A stretch of 64,000 bases of DNA from contig JAFCMP010000053.1 of NCBI GenBank assembly GCA_017506865.1, forward strand, positions 1 through 64,000, read 5' to 3'. The stretch is from Tribonema minus (taxonomy: Eukaryota; Sar; Xanthophyceae; Tribonematales; Tribonemataceae). Under the pieces are notes generated by a model. That model saw only the letters and a list, made by a program, of their open reading frames with translations, was not told the DNA's origin and made no database searches. Below are positions 12,105 through 23,536 of the stretch, piece after piece (the first letter of the stretch is position 1; each line of letters begins with the position of its first letter). The translations under genes were made by a program, and so were the position numbers.

Positions 12105-15101
12105 TCACAAGAAGTAGACGTGCGCCATGACGCGCGTCATGTTGACGCGCATCCCAGCGCCGCCAGCAGCACGTTGCGAGGAGCGTCACCACCGCCACCA
12201 CGGGGTAGAGGAACGTCTCCGTCTTGCACAGGAACGGCAAACTGCGTGGCGGCGGCGGCGGCGGCGAGCAGCGTGCATGCAGGCGGCGCGTGTCAGCATC
12301 GCTCGAGTGCTTGTCGTCAAGAGACTTTTGACACTGTGCAATGGCCGGCGCCGCGCGTGTCATCACAATTCTGCTGCACAGTGTATGTAGCTTGAATTGC
12401 TCACTTTCATAGCCTGGCCCATGCAGCGTACGTACTGGATGGAGGCACCTCATGTGACTTCAAGTTAGGGGCCACCGCATGATGTCTGCTAGCAAAGGAG
12501 ATCACATGACCACTTTCAGCAGCACATCAGTGATTTTGTGCTGTGGTGCAGTGGCACATCTTGTGATGTGAGCTGAGGATGACTTGGCACAACATATGAT
12601 GTCAGTATGATGCGTTACATACATGATGCACCACGAGCGAAAGTCGCGATGTTCCTGTTTCACCATATGACTCCAAGGCCATGATGTTCAAGACGTTCCA
12701 TGCACCTGACAACTTGTGGTATCATATGGGGCCCCAACAGGTCCACCTGTGACATGTCATATGCAGTATCATAGCGCCCCCCCCCCTCTCCTCCGCACAC
12801 ATCATGTGAATTGCTTACTTTCATAGCCTGGCCCATGCAGCGTACATGCAGCATCATAGCGCCCCCCCCCCTCTCCCGCACACATCATGTGGAGCCCCCC
12901 CCACCGCCCATTGGCTTGCGCCCCTGACCATTGCAACCACTGAGGCTGCAATAACCTCTCCGAGAATTGCTGTGCTGCTGCATGGCGCCCGGGAGGCTCT
13001 GAGGGGGGTGACCCATGGGGGCGAGAGGGAGTAGACAACACGATCGACGGCATGTCATCAAGCTACTGTACAAGGTAAAAGGCGACAACAGAAGATGCTG
13101 AAGAAACAGAAAAAGTTCATACCTTTTGAGTATGAGGCGAATGCGCGTGCGCACCTTCTGTACCCCAGGTGCACGCGGGATGTAGCAGTACGCGCCGAAC
13201 CCCAGCGCGTACAGCGCGTTGCTGAGCAGCAGCGCTCCGGCCGATCGCCCCAGCAGCACCGGCAGCAGCAGGAACTTCTGGCCCACGTACACCGCAATGA
13301 ACAACTGCGATAACCAAAAAGGCAGCGCAAACACGCGTGCAGGGCATGTGACCAAACACTGCTGCCATGCGCAACGCGCTGAGACATGCAGTTTCATGAG
13401 TGTCACCACTTTGCGGAACTGCCCCTAGGTGGTGAGTGCGCACAATTGTTAAGTACTTGTAATGAACGCGGCTTTACGTTTTGAGGATGACAGAGTACAC
13501 GTGAACGGGGGGATGCATTGCGCTGTACCGTACGCACGCACTGCACGACACAAACTTCAACCTTGCGCCTCTGCAGTGAGTTAGCACCTAGCATGCATGC
13601 GCGGTGTTGTTCTGCTCCAAAACCTCAAGCTCCCGCAATGTTTCCCAACAAAGCTGTGTCTCACGCCTTGCGCATATACCACATTGTGTGCATGACCACT
13701 ACATAGGCGCGCGCAAAGAACGCGGTTGCAGCGCGCACGCACCGTGCGCGGGCGCACTGGCCACCCGCTGATTTTCTGAGCTTACAAACAAGCGGAGCGA
13801 CTATTACCGCCGAGCACTTGCTGTACAGGCGAAACAGTCCTATGACGCTCCAGTACACCATCGTCACACTATCTTGCCTGCCCTAAGACATTCGCCGGCG
13901 CCAGTTAAGCGCTGCACTGCTGCCTCACTATGAAGGATCTATGAAGGATGCGTTACAGTGTATATTGTCAGCGCTGCTGTGCCAGTAAGACAGTCCCGTA
14001 AAGCCCCAGTCAGAGGATCCGTTGCCCCAGCAAGCACTTGCGCGCCAGCTAGCGACTTTGCATCATCTTGAAGAACGCATTACAATACATGTCTGATGCA
14101 TGAGGCCACTGCACGCGCTGCTCCACGCTATGCCCGCGCCCACATTCACACTCTGCCTCGCACTCACGCTCTCTGCTGCCCTGGAAAAGCACACTGCCAA
14201 GTTTGACGTCGAGAGTGCGCCAGCCGCCTCACCATGATTAACGCGTCACAGTGCATGTCGATCGAGTACAGCCGCTCCCACTTGCTGTTGAGCGCTGCTG
14301 TGCATCGCATGCAACGCTCCAGTAAAGTAGCCAGCGTCACTGAACACTCTACAGTGCCCGCGGGCTGCGCGGTCGGTACGCACAGGTCTTCTCTCTGTCC
14401 GGCGACGCTGTTGTATAGGCAATTGAACCTTAAGGAAGGGTCAACACTCTACAGTGCCCACAGGCTGCACGGTCGGTACGCACAAGTGCCGCCCCGCCAC
14501 AATGAACGCGCGCCGCACACTTCTCTGTCCGGTAGCGCTTCCGCGTATACTCAAGGGGTTCGCATCGTCGCCTCACCATAAGGAACGCGTTACAGTGTAT
14601 GTCGAACGCGTACAGCCACTTCACGCGCTGCTCCACGCTGTGCGCACGCCGCACGAGCATGTGCGCGTCGGCGAGTGCGCGCCCCGCCGTCGCTGCCGCC
14701 ACGCCGAACAGCAGCCAGTGCAGGAGCACGGCATTCGCGATCAGCGCGATGTAGCCCTGCGCTTGGAAGTGGAAGGCGTGGGCAGCGAGCAGCGCATGCG
14801 TAATATGTGAGGGGGGGGTGGGGGGGGGGGGGGAGCGCACGCTGTGACAACAGTCTCATCGCCGCCGCCACGCCACACAGCAGCCAGTGCAGGAGCACAG
14901 CGTTTGCTATTAGTGCGGTGTAGCCCTGCGCCCGAAACGCGCGGGCAGCAGACAGCGCATGTGCAACATGGGGTGGTGGTGAGGAACACTCACCCAACGC
15001 CATAATCTAATGCACTGACTCACTCACTCACTCACTCACTCACCCAGAACGCGCGCAGCCCGAGCGCCATGCCGTACGCGACCGCGCCTAACACGGAAAA
15101 C
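12105..15101 (-). pseudogene. Truncated unc50 copy
   Basis: The left copy of the duplication lacks UNC50 exon 1 and the 5' part of exon 2. It retains the end of exon 2 (about 15045-15101), an intact-frame copy of exon 3 (about 14577-14756, HCNAFLM before GTGAGG), exon 4 (about 13150-13305) and exon 5 (about 12105-12245). Compared with the right copy, exon 4 has an extra 3 nt and a 4-nt insertion that replaces the YITHLGY reading. Exon 5 has lost 1 nt and 4 nt at two points, which destroys the C-terminus. With no start exon and two frame breaks it is a pseudogene, though its splice sites survive. Confidence 0.82.
12396..12890. repeat. Internal duplication in the left unit
   Basis: A block including CTTTCATAGCCTGGCCCATG occurs near 12405 and again near 12820; the right unit has it once, near 16516. 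The added roughly 400 bp holds nothing else I recognise. Confidence 0.5.
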
Positions 15102-15155
15102 GCCCGAAGATAGAAACTCCAGCCATACGTCCTTAAGCTGGTGAGACTTCGCCAT
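15102..15155 (-). pseudogene. Remnant of RING-like gene exon 1 fused to unc50 sequence
   Basis: 54 nt encode the first 18 residues (MAKSHQLKDVWLEFLSSG) with the ATG and the whole duplicated 5' flank preserved. The frame then crosses into UNC50 exon-2 sequence one base out of register, so the chimeric reading is not UNC50. It could still be transcribed from the copied flank. Confidence 0.75.
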
Positions 15156-16204
15156 GGTGGTGCCTTGTCGCGTTGGCGTTGCCCCGATTATGTGGGGCCT
15201 CCAGTCCTACTGCTGCCAGAAACGGCCTCCCCTTGCAGCTGCTGCTTGCTGTGCTAGCACCCGGGCATGGCAGCTTCGGCAGTCATCACACAGGGACTTG
15301 CCGGGCGCTTAGTGCCCGCCTGGCGACCAAAGTGCCTGCCTGAGCAGGAGGGTCTAAAAAAAAGCTTTGCCCTAAGCTTAGGGTATCCGCTAACTTTGCG
15401 AAGAGGCCCGGAGAGCTCGGATACGAGGTGGGACAGTGAGAGGCAAGTTGGGCCATCGTTTTGCCGCCTGCGGTACCGAGCGTGTCACAGGCGATGAGTA
15501 CAGCCATGCAGGAGCAGGAGTCGCTGAAACGAGAACGCAAAGTCCTACACAGCACGATTGCTCGCTTTCTGCTTGTAAGCCAAAATATGTCAAGATGACA
15601 GGTGGTAAACAAAGAAGGTTGAGGAGGTGTTGAACACAGTGCTCAGCAAACAGTACTCGAGATTCAGGCAAGCACGGTTTCAAGCAAGATTTGCAGGTCA
15701 CAGAGAATTTCAATTCGGGGCACATCACCAGGATTTGTCTCACGTGCACTGTCAAGAGGCGCCCCGGCGCTGCACGAGAACGCAAAGTGCTACAGCACAA
15801 ACTTTATCGCTGTCTGCTTTAAACCCAAAATATGTCAGAATGACAGGTTGTAAAACAAACGTTGAGGAGGTTTTTGAACACATCTAGTTACCCAGTGCTC
15901 AGGGTGCAGTACCAGAGGTTGACATCCCCTGCAAAGCACAGCAAAGCAAAGCGCAGTTTCAAGCATGATTTTGCAGGTCACAGAGATTTAAACTGGGGGC
16001 ACATCACCAGGATGTGTGTCACGTGCACTGTCAAGCGGCGCCCCGGCGCTGCACTCAAATGCTTTCCAAGACAAACGCACATGTCGATCATACCGCGTGG
16101 TCACGTAGCAAACATTACAGTGGAGCGAGCAGAGAAAGAGAGACGGGCGCGCATCACATGTTTCGTGTTTATGTTTACAAAAAACATGTGTGCCCGGCGC
16201 GCGG
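15156..16204 (-). other. Spacer in the right duplication unit (copy of the RING-gene 5' flank)
   Basis: Near-identical to 11055-12104, with the same internal repeat units (around 15530-15780 and 15770-16060). It now forms the 3' flank of the intact UNC50 gene. I see no separate gene. Confidence 0.55.
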
Positions 16205-19200
16205 TCACAAGAAGTAGACGTGCGCCATGACGCGCGTCATGTTGACGCGCATGCCCAGCGCCGCCAGCAGCACGCTCGTTGCGAGGAGCGTCACCACCGC
16301 CACCACGGGGTAGAGGAACGTCTCCGTCTTGCACAGGAACGGCAAACTGCGCGGCGGCGGCGGCGGCGGCGGCGGCGGGCAGCGTGCATGCAGGCGGCGC
16401 GTGTCAGCATCGCTCGGGTGCTTGTCATCAAGAGCCTTTTGACACTGTGCAATGGCCGGCGCCGCGCGTGTCATCATACTTCTGCTGCACAGTGTATGTA
16501 GCTTGAATTGCTCACTTTCATAGCCCGGCCCATGCAGCATACATGCAGCATTATAGTGCCCCCCCCCCCCCTCTCCCGCACACATCATGTGAAGCCCATT
16601 GGCTTGCGCCGCTGATCACTGCAATCACTGAGGCAGCAATAACCAATAGTCTCTCCTAAAATTGGGGTGTGCTGTTTTATGGCGCCCCGTGGGGCATTGA
16701 GGGGCGGTGACGCATGGGGGCGCGGGGGGGGGGGGGGGATACAACATGATAGACGGTATGTCATGAAGCTACTGTACATGGTGGAAGGTGACAAAGAAGG
16801 ATGCTGAACGAAGCGGGATGTAACAGCATACCCTTTCAAGATTGAGGTGAGTGCGCGCTCTCACCTTCTATACCCCAGGTGCGTGATGTAGAAGTACGCG
16901 CCGAACCCCAGCGCGTACAGCGCGTTGCTGAGCAGCAGCGCTCCGACCGATGGCCCCAGCAGCACCGGCAGCAGCAGGAACTGGCCCACATACACCACAA
17001 TGAACAACTGCGAGAAGCGAGGGGCAGTGTGGCCACGTAGGTAGGGCATGTTACATGCGGTGCTGCCTGGAGCCACAATTAGCAGCTGCGACGATCAAAG
17101 GGCGGTGCAAGCACGCATGCAGGGTACGTTGCAAATGTACACCACAACCGCACAACTGCGAGAGACGAAGGGCAGCGAACGCATGACGGCATACGGGGCA
17201 TGTCACATACGGTGCTGTCATAAGCGGCGCGTTGAAACATGCGTGTTCCAAGGATGTTCCCGCTCAGGGGGTGCGGAGTTGCCCGTGGTGGCGAGTGCGC
17301 GTGTGTACTTCTGATGTACGCAGCTGTGCCTCTTGAGAACGCACACGTCAACAGAGGAATGCACCACGCTGTAACCGACGCGTGCATCGCATCACTCGAA
17401 CTTCAACTCAGCGCTCCTGCAGTAAGCTTGCACCTAGCGTGCATACGCAATGTTGTTCTACTCCGAAACCTCCAGCGCCCACATGAGTGTCAAGAAAGCT
17501 GCCATCACCTCGTGCATATCCCACAACGTGTGCATGTCGCTGGTGTCATATATATAACGTATTTGGGCGCGTGAAACGCATTTGCAGCGCACACGTATCG
17601 TACGCGGGCGCACTGGCCACCTGTTTGCTCTCGTCCAGACTCACAAAAAAGGAGAGCGACAACGTTACAATTGCCGCTGAGCACTGCTGTGCAGCCGATG
17701 CAGTCATGTGATGCCCCAGTGCAACCAATGTCGCACTTACTGACTGTCTCGTGCCCTACGACGTTCGCGCCCGCCAATCCGTGCTGCACCGCCGCCGCAC
17801 CATAAGGGAGCGCATTGCAGTGTACGTCTGGTGAGCACTGCTGTGCATCGGAGGCGGACACAAGACGCCCCAAACACACGTGTCCGCTGCCCCAGAACAA
17901 TTTGTGCGCCAGTTTGCAATTGCTGCTGAGCGCTGCTGCGCATCCTGCTTTGCATCCGATGCAGTCACGAAGCGCCCCAGACGCTGACCCTCCGGTGCCC
18001 GAGAGCAGCATGTACGCAAGGGTTCTCGCAGCCGCCTCACCATGAACAACGCGTTACAGTGTATGTCGCACGCGTACACTCACTCCCATCTGCTGTCAGG
18101 CGCTGCTGTGCATCGCATACGACGCTCAAACGACCACTGTCACTCAATATACTCTGTTGTGCCCCCCCACAAGCTGCGGTCGTACGCGCAGGTGCTGCGG
18201 CCCCCCACAAGAAACGCGGCACGTACTCTGTCCGGTAAACACTTTTGCACACATGCGCAAGGGGTTCGCATCATCGCCTCACCATAAAGAACGCGTTACA
18301 GTGTATGTCCCAACACCATTACCGTCTACACCCTGCAGCATTCACCGCAGCTTGCCCTTGGATTGGGATTTCAGTTGCGTGTGACGCCCGCCGTCGGAGC
18401 TCATACGCAAGCAAAGGTTCGCGTGATTGCCTCACCATAAAGAACGCGTTACAGTGTATGTCGATACGTACAGTCGCTCACACTTGCTGTTGAGCGCTGC
18501 TGTACATTAATGCGACGCTCCAGTAAAACGACCACTATCGCTCAACACGCTACAGTGCTCTCGGGCTGTATTCGATACTCTCTGTTGTGCCCCCATGAGC
18601 TGCGATCGTACGCGCAGCTACCGCCCCGCCACAAGATACGCGCGGTACACACTTCTCTCTGTCCGGTAGACGCTTTCACACATACGCAAGGGTCCGCAAC
18701 ATCGCCTCGCCATCAAGGCAACGCTGTTGTGTACGCAAGGAAGGGCTCGCGTCATCGCCTCACCATAAAGAACGCGTTACAGTGTATGTCGAACGCGTAC
18801 AGCCACTCCACGCGCTGCTCCACGCTGTGCGCGCGCCGCACGAGCATGTGGGCGTTGGCGAGCGCGCGCCCCGCCGTCGCCGCCGCGACCCCAAACAGCA
18901 GCCAGTGCAGGAGCACGGCGTTCGCGATGAGCGCGATGTACCCCTGCGCTCGGAACGTGCGGGCAGCGGTCAATCCAAACGCAACAGCGGGGGGGGGGTG
19001 AGAGGGTCAAAGCGACGACATGCCGTGTTCAACGGCCAGGGCAGGAGCAGAGCATTCGCAATGAGTGCGATGTAGCCCTGCGCTCGGAAGGCGTGGGCAG
19101 CGGGCAGCGCATGCGTAATATGTGAGGGGGGGGGGGGGAAGCGGATGCTGTGACAACAGTCTCGCGACTGCCACGCTAAACAGCAGCCAGTGCAGCACCA

Positions 19201-22120
19201 CGGCGTTCGCAATGAGCGCGATGTTGCCCTGCGCGTGTGGAACACACGGGCAATGAGCGGAGCCGCAAGGCCGGCAGTGGGCGCCGAAGCGATGGCACGC
19301 TGCGCTTAAGGTTGAAGTTGATTCAACCTAACCCTAACCTTATGCACATGCATATGCGCAGTGAGCACGCCGCTGCGGCCTCTGTCAGCCGCGCTCGCCG
19401 GCCAGCTTAGGAGCACGGCATTCGCGATTAGCGCGATGTAGCCCTGCGCCCAGGAGGCGCGGGCAGCGCGCAGCGCACGCGCAACATGGCGTGGGGGTGA
19501 GGGGCACTCACTCACTCACTCACTCACTCACCCAGAACGCGCGCAGCTCGAACGCCATGCCGTACGCACCCGTGCTGACAACGGAGAAAGCCGGCTGCAG
19601 CGCGGTGAACGCCGGGTCGTTGCGCGCCCATTTCAAAGCATGCATTCACTCACTTACTCACTCACCCAGAACGCACGCAGCCCAAACGCCATGCCATTAC
19701 GCGACCGCGCTGACAACGGAGAAAGCCGGCTGCAGCACGGTGAACGTTGAGTCGTCGCGCGCTCAATTTACTGCAAGCACTCGCTCACTCACTCACTCAC
19801 TCACCCAGAATGCGCGCAGCCCGAACGCCATGCCGTAGGCCACCGCGCCTGCCACGGAAAACGCCAGCTGCAGCACGGCAAAAGCCGGATCGTCGCGCGC
19901 CCACTGGTTCTTGGTCTGCTTGCGGTAGTACGCTGTCTTGTACACGCGGCCGGGGTTGAGGGACAGGAGCGTCACCATCTGGTCGCACGCGGACTCCATG
20001 TCCAACTTCACATGTGGTGGGGGGGGGGGGGTAGGGGGGGGGGGGGGGTTAAGGGATGCTATAGGGACAAGGGCCACGACCATGTACCGGTTCAACAGAT
20101 TGGGCCATAAGTGTACTTGCCGCTCTGGGGTCTTTCCATTGCTGTTGGGCTCTGCTGCATAATATGGATCGGCGGAGACGGAGATTATTCAACTTGAAGT
20201 TAGGATCGTCGCAGGCGGGGTTGAGGGACAGGAGCGTCACCATCTGGTCGCACGCGGACTCCACGTCCAACTTCACATTGGGGTGGTGGGGGGGGGGGGA
20301 TAAGGGGGAGGGGGGAGGGGGGATGAGTGCTGCTGTAAGTACAAGGGCTGCGACCATCTGCCAGCACAGTCTACTGAGAGCAGACAAGCGATGTGCTCTC
20401 CAGTCTGGGGTCATTTCGTCACTGTTGGGCTCTGTTGCATCAAAATGTACAGGCGGAGAGGGATAATGTTCAACTTGAAGTGGGAAATCGCAGGCAGGCG
20501 CAAGTGCTGAAAGGAGTTGACATGCCGCGGCTGCCATTCTTCCTGCTACTTGTCAGCAGATGAGCTCTGCTGCGCACAGCTACGTTACTGCTGCCTAGTG
20601 CGCAAATAGTTACCTGGTTTCGCGAGTGTGATATTCAACTTCAACTTTGAGGGTTGAATGTGCGGAGTGAAGGCCCTATGCACTTGTGTGGTGCACTGGT
20701 GCTGACACGCAGACCTCAAAATAACCCAATCTACTGTGGAAGTCAAGTTGAAAGCTGACGTTGCTGTTGGATGCTTACCAGTGCATGTAGGTTTGACACC
20801 AATCACAGCAGATCAAAAATCTGGCAGCACGCTGGTCATCCCAATGTACTGAGAGATCATGACATGCATGGTAGCTGCAATTGCTTTTAGCAGCAGCTGG
20901 CCCCTCTGACTGCGCGTATTTGTGACATGCCACAAAACGCTAGCGCTTTGGTGCCTGACAGTGTACCAAGAATGCAATCATGGGATAGACGACGGTTCCA
21001 ATGCTCTTGCTGATGTTAACGGCTTTGATGCAGCTGCTGAACAGCAAAATCCTGTGCAATGCAGCACTTCAATCACAGCGAGCACTGACATTGTGCTCTG
21101 GATGATACACAGCATCACCCGCAACTTGCAACTTCCCTACAAGAAAGCACCCCCCTCCTGAAGGAATGGGGGGCGAGCAACCCGGAAACAGACAGCTTCT
21201 GTAAGTTGCGCTTAAAGCACAGAGACCATCACCTCAACATTTGCTTAAATCTGAAACATGCGCATCACCTCATGTTTCCTGTTTCATTGAGATCATGTTA
21301 TGCCCATGCTGCGGGATTACATCTGCATTGCCATTGAGCCGTCCTGCCACGCTTAGCGCATGAACACCACCACGTGATCAGGGTTTCTGCCCTAACGGGC
21401 TAGCGCCTCAGGAAGTGAAGTTGCACGTAACGGCTTTGAAGTAGACGATAGCGAACGAAAAGACTCGTCTTCAGGAGCTTTGCAGGCCGCGAAGCGTGGC
21501 CGCAGGCTTGTGACTGCAATGCGATACATGCCAAGCGCCAAAACGCTGCATGCGGTCAGCGCCGCCTGTGCAGCAACTCGTCGCGAGCTGCTGTGCCAGC
21601 GCCAGAATCAGCTCGCAGCTTCCTTGGTGTTGCCGATGGAACCGGCACTAAACATGGGTAACTAAACCCCTGCACGCTGATTGGTAAACGGTCGTGCCGA
21701 GCTGCGTGAGGAACAATGCGCCTGCGCTGATTGGAGGCCATGCGCACCATGTCGCAAAAATCAGCATGCTAGTTTTTGCGAACTCAGATGCATCCCTAGT
21801 GCAGAGCCGCGCGCGCTACGTGATTTAGGAAGGCTGGCGCCCTGAAGGGTCCCTCGCCTATAATGCAGCATTTGCAATTTGACGCTAGAACACACTTGGA
21901 AAAACATTTGTGCAATGTTGGACTTTGAGTAAATTACTTCGCCATCGGCGTCTGTCCCAGATTGCGCCACGCTGCACGGCACTGGATCCACAACACGCTG
22001 CCGTACCTGTTTGAAGTCAAAAAGCCGAGCGAAGTACTCCGGCACCGATCTGTCCCCCCCGTAGCTGGAATGTCTCCGATGCGGGGCATATCTTCCGTTC
22101 CTCCCATCAAGGGGCAGCAT
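16205..22120 (-). CDS. UNC50: UNC-50 family membrane protein (complete, 5 exons, 259 aa)
   Basis: Exons: 22120-22007, 20005-19805, 18943-18764, 17007-16865 and 16346-16205 (stop at 16205-16207). All are GT-AG with matching phases. The product is 259 aa, the usual family length. Family hallmarks are PEYFARLFDFKQ at the end of exon 1, YYRKQTKNQWARDDPAF in exon 2, LYAFDIHCNAF in exon 3, and the hydrophobic ALYALGFGAYFYITHLGY followed by LPFL across exons 4/5. About five membrane segments are expected. Known for the family: UNC-50 / yeast Gmh1 act in the Golgi, are linked to Arf-GEF function, and in worm are needed for acetylcholine-receptor trafficking. The start is the ATG at 22118-22120; the upstream frame is closed by a stop 8 codons earlier. 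It is divergently paired with the ankyrin gene. Confidence 0.93.
17008..18763 (-). repeat. UNC50: UNC50 intron 3: copies of the exon-3 donor end
   Basis: The last 25-40 nt of exon 3 plus its donor (plus-strand core CGCCTCACCATAAAGAACG) recur at about 18275-18310, 18430-18465, 18035-18075 and 17795-17830, in increasingly diverged form. The rest has no other recognisable gene. Confidence 0.7.
18944..19804 (-). repeat. UNC50: UNC50 intron 2: copies of both flanking exon ends
   Basis: Next to the donor side are two copies of the exon-2 3' end with its GTGAGT donor (about 19520-19640 and 19660-19770). Next to the acceptor side are three copies of the exon-3 5' start with its acceptor (about 19395-19490, 19185-19250 and 19040-19110). 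The exon-2 donors lie inside (GTGA)n microsatellites. A short CCTAACCCTAACC tract is at 19326. Confidence 0.75.
20006..22006 (-). other. UNC50: UNC50 intron 1
   Basis: About 2.0 kb. It contains one partial copy of the 5' part of exon 2 with its acceptor (about 20203-20276, LDVESACDQMVTLLSLNP in the copy) followed by G-runs. The rest, 20600-21900, shows no gene or array that I can support. Confidence 0.6.
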
Positions 22121-22285
22121 CGCTGCACGCCCCAAACGCTAGCCCCGCCACTCCTCCTGCCTGTGCGCGCTTGACAGAAGCTTAAAATCCAGAAGGTGCT
22201 CTTCGTGTTCGTTGCCCTCCGAGAGCCACCAGCGATGGCGTGGAGGCAAAAGTGAAGACTACGCGCTCTATATGAGAGCTTCGCA
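22121..22285. promoter_or_regulatory. Head-to-head intergenic region, UNC50 / ankyrin gene
   Basis: Only 165 bp separate the two divergent start codons, so any promoter must be shared or overlapping. CTATATGAG at 22268 is a weak TATA-like match just upstream of the plus-strand gene; no motif is decisive. Confidence 0.35.
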
Positions 22286-23536
22286 ATGGTCTGCAGCAGC
22301 ACAGAGATAACACACACAGCAAGATCGATTACGCACTTCAAGTTCATAACTTCAACTTTTGGAAAAGCTGAAGGAGAGCACCAAAGGAGAACACCAAAGG
22401 AGAACACCAAGCTGCAGCACCTTCCCAAGCTGCAGCAGCTCAAGCCCACCTGTGATGGCAAGCGCTTTTTCGGGAGATATTGTTGTTGCAACGTGCCCGT
22501 GCCCATGGCCGACGCCGACTGTCCACACTCGGTATTCGGCCTGGGCCAAAGCATATTGGGCTTTCTGCGTCCATCGCTCATGATCAGGAGCACGTGCCGC
22601 TCTTTCAACACAGCCAACGACAAACACCCTAACGAGCACAGCAGGCATGATACCTGGATTCTTGAGGCAGTCTCAAGCAAGTCTCTCATCCAGTGGGCCG
22701 TCTCGAACGGGATGGATCCAGAGATCACGCAGTTGGCCTGCGTGCGCTGCGGGGATCTGGATGCCGTGCGTCTGATCCACACGGTGTGCTCGATTCCGCT
22801 ACGCCCTGAGCACACCCGCGCGGCCGCTGAAGAGGGGCACCTGCACCTGCTGCAGGGGTTGCTGGATGCAGGCTGCTCTTTGGACAGCTGGGCCTGCGCG
22901 TGTGCCGCTGCGGGCGGACACCTGGAGGTGCTGCAATGGCTGCGCAGCAAGGAGTGCCCCTGGGACGAATACACTTGCAGCCACGCTGCGTACGGCGGTC
23001 ACCTACAGGTGCTCCAGTGGGCGCGCGCGGAAGGCTGCCCCTGGGGCAAGTTCACCTGCAACAGCGCCGCGGAGGGCGGGCACCTGGAGGTGCTGCAGTG
23101 GGCGCGCGCCAATGGATGCCCCTGGGGGGCGTGGACGTGCGTCTGCGCCGCCGAGGCCGGGCACCTCCACGTGCTGCAGTGGCTCCGCGCCAACAGGTGT
23201 CGGTGGGACTCCCACACGTGCCAAGGCGCAGCGGTGAACAATCGCCTCGAGGTGCTGCAGTGGGCGCGCGCGAATGGGTGCCGGTGGGGCGTCGACACCT
23301 GCAGCGGAGCCGCAGAATACGGGCACCTCGAGCTCCTCCAGTGGGCGCGCGAGAACGGGTGCCCCTGGGACGCCAGCACCTGCGCGGTGGCGGCGCGCGG
23401 CGGGCACCTGGAGGTTCTCCAGTGGGCGCGCGCCCAAGGCTGCCCGTGGGACGCTCAGACGCTGCGCGCGGCGGAGACACACGGGCACCTGGAGGTGCTG
23501 TGGTGGGCGCGTGACAACGGCTGCCCGGACGCGTGA
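22286..23536 (+). CDS. Ankyrin-repeat protein (27-residue repeats, single exon)
   Basis: Open frame of 416 aa. The N-terminal 120 residues include a short repetitive stretch from three copies of a roughly 13-bp unit (22371-22411). From about residue 170 to the end there are about nine repeats of 27 residues with the consensus GGHLEVLQWARANGCPWD plus xxTCxxAA. This is an atypically short ankyrin-like unit common in stramenopile and large-DNA-virus proteomes (family knowledge). Such repeats bind other proteins; the partner is unknown and there is no second domain. The start could instead be the ATG at 22505 (MADADCPHSVFGLG, good CCATGG context), giving 343 aa. No intron is needed, unlike its neighbours, so the gene may be a recent retro- or horizontally acquired copy (inference). 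Confidence 0.85.
   Translation: MVCSSTEITHTARSITHFKFITSTFGKAEGEHQRRTPKENTKLQHLPKLQQLKPTCDGKRFFGRYCCCNVPVPMADADCPHSVFGLGQSILGFLRPSLMIRSTCRSFNTANDKHPNEHSRHDTWILEAVSSKSLIQWAVSNGMDPEITQLACVRCGDLDAVRLIHTVCSIPLRPEHTRAAAEEGHLHLLQGLLDAGCSLDSWACACAAAGGHLEVLQWLRSKECPWDEYTCSHAAYGGHLQVLQWARAEGCPWGKFTCNSAAEGGHLEVLQWARANGCPWGAWTCVCAAEAGHLHVLQWLRANRCRWDSHTCQGAAVNNRLEVLQWARANGCRWGVDTCSGAAEYGHLELLQWARENGCPWDASTCAVAARGGHLEVLQWARAQGCPWDAQTLRAAETHGHLEVLWWARDNGCPDA

Larger units (their letters stand above)
11001..19865. repeat. Tandem segmental duplication (left unit 11001-15101, right unit 15102-19865)
   Basis: The sequence from 11001 rightward matches that from 15102 at an offset of about 4.1 kb. I see about half a dozen mismatches by eye in the first 450 bp. 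The unit runs from within exon 1 of the RING-like gene, through the roughly 1-kb spacer, to within exon 2 of UNC50. At the internal junction (15101/15102) UNC50 exon-2 sequence is fused to RING-gene exon-1 sequence, sharing only a few bases (GCC/GCCC). The right unit is longer because its introns carry more repeat copies. The outcome is one complete copy of each gene at the outside and two broken ones inside. Confidence 0.85.

Noticed and set aside
14577..14756. Second functional UNC50 gene
   Set aside because: This exon copy is intact, but the copy lacks a start exon and most of exon 2, and exons 4 and 5 carry frameshifts relative to 16205-17007.
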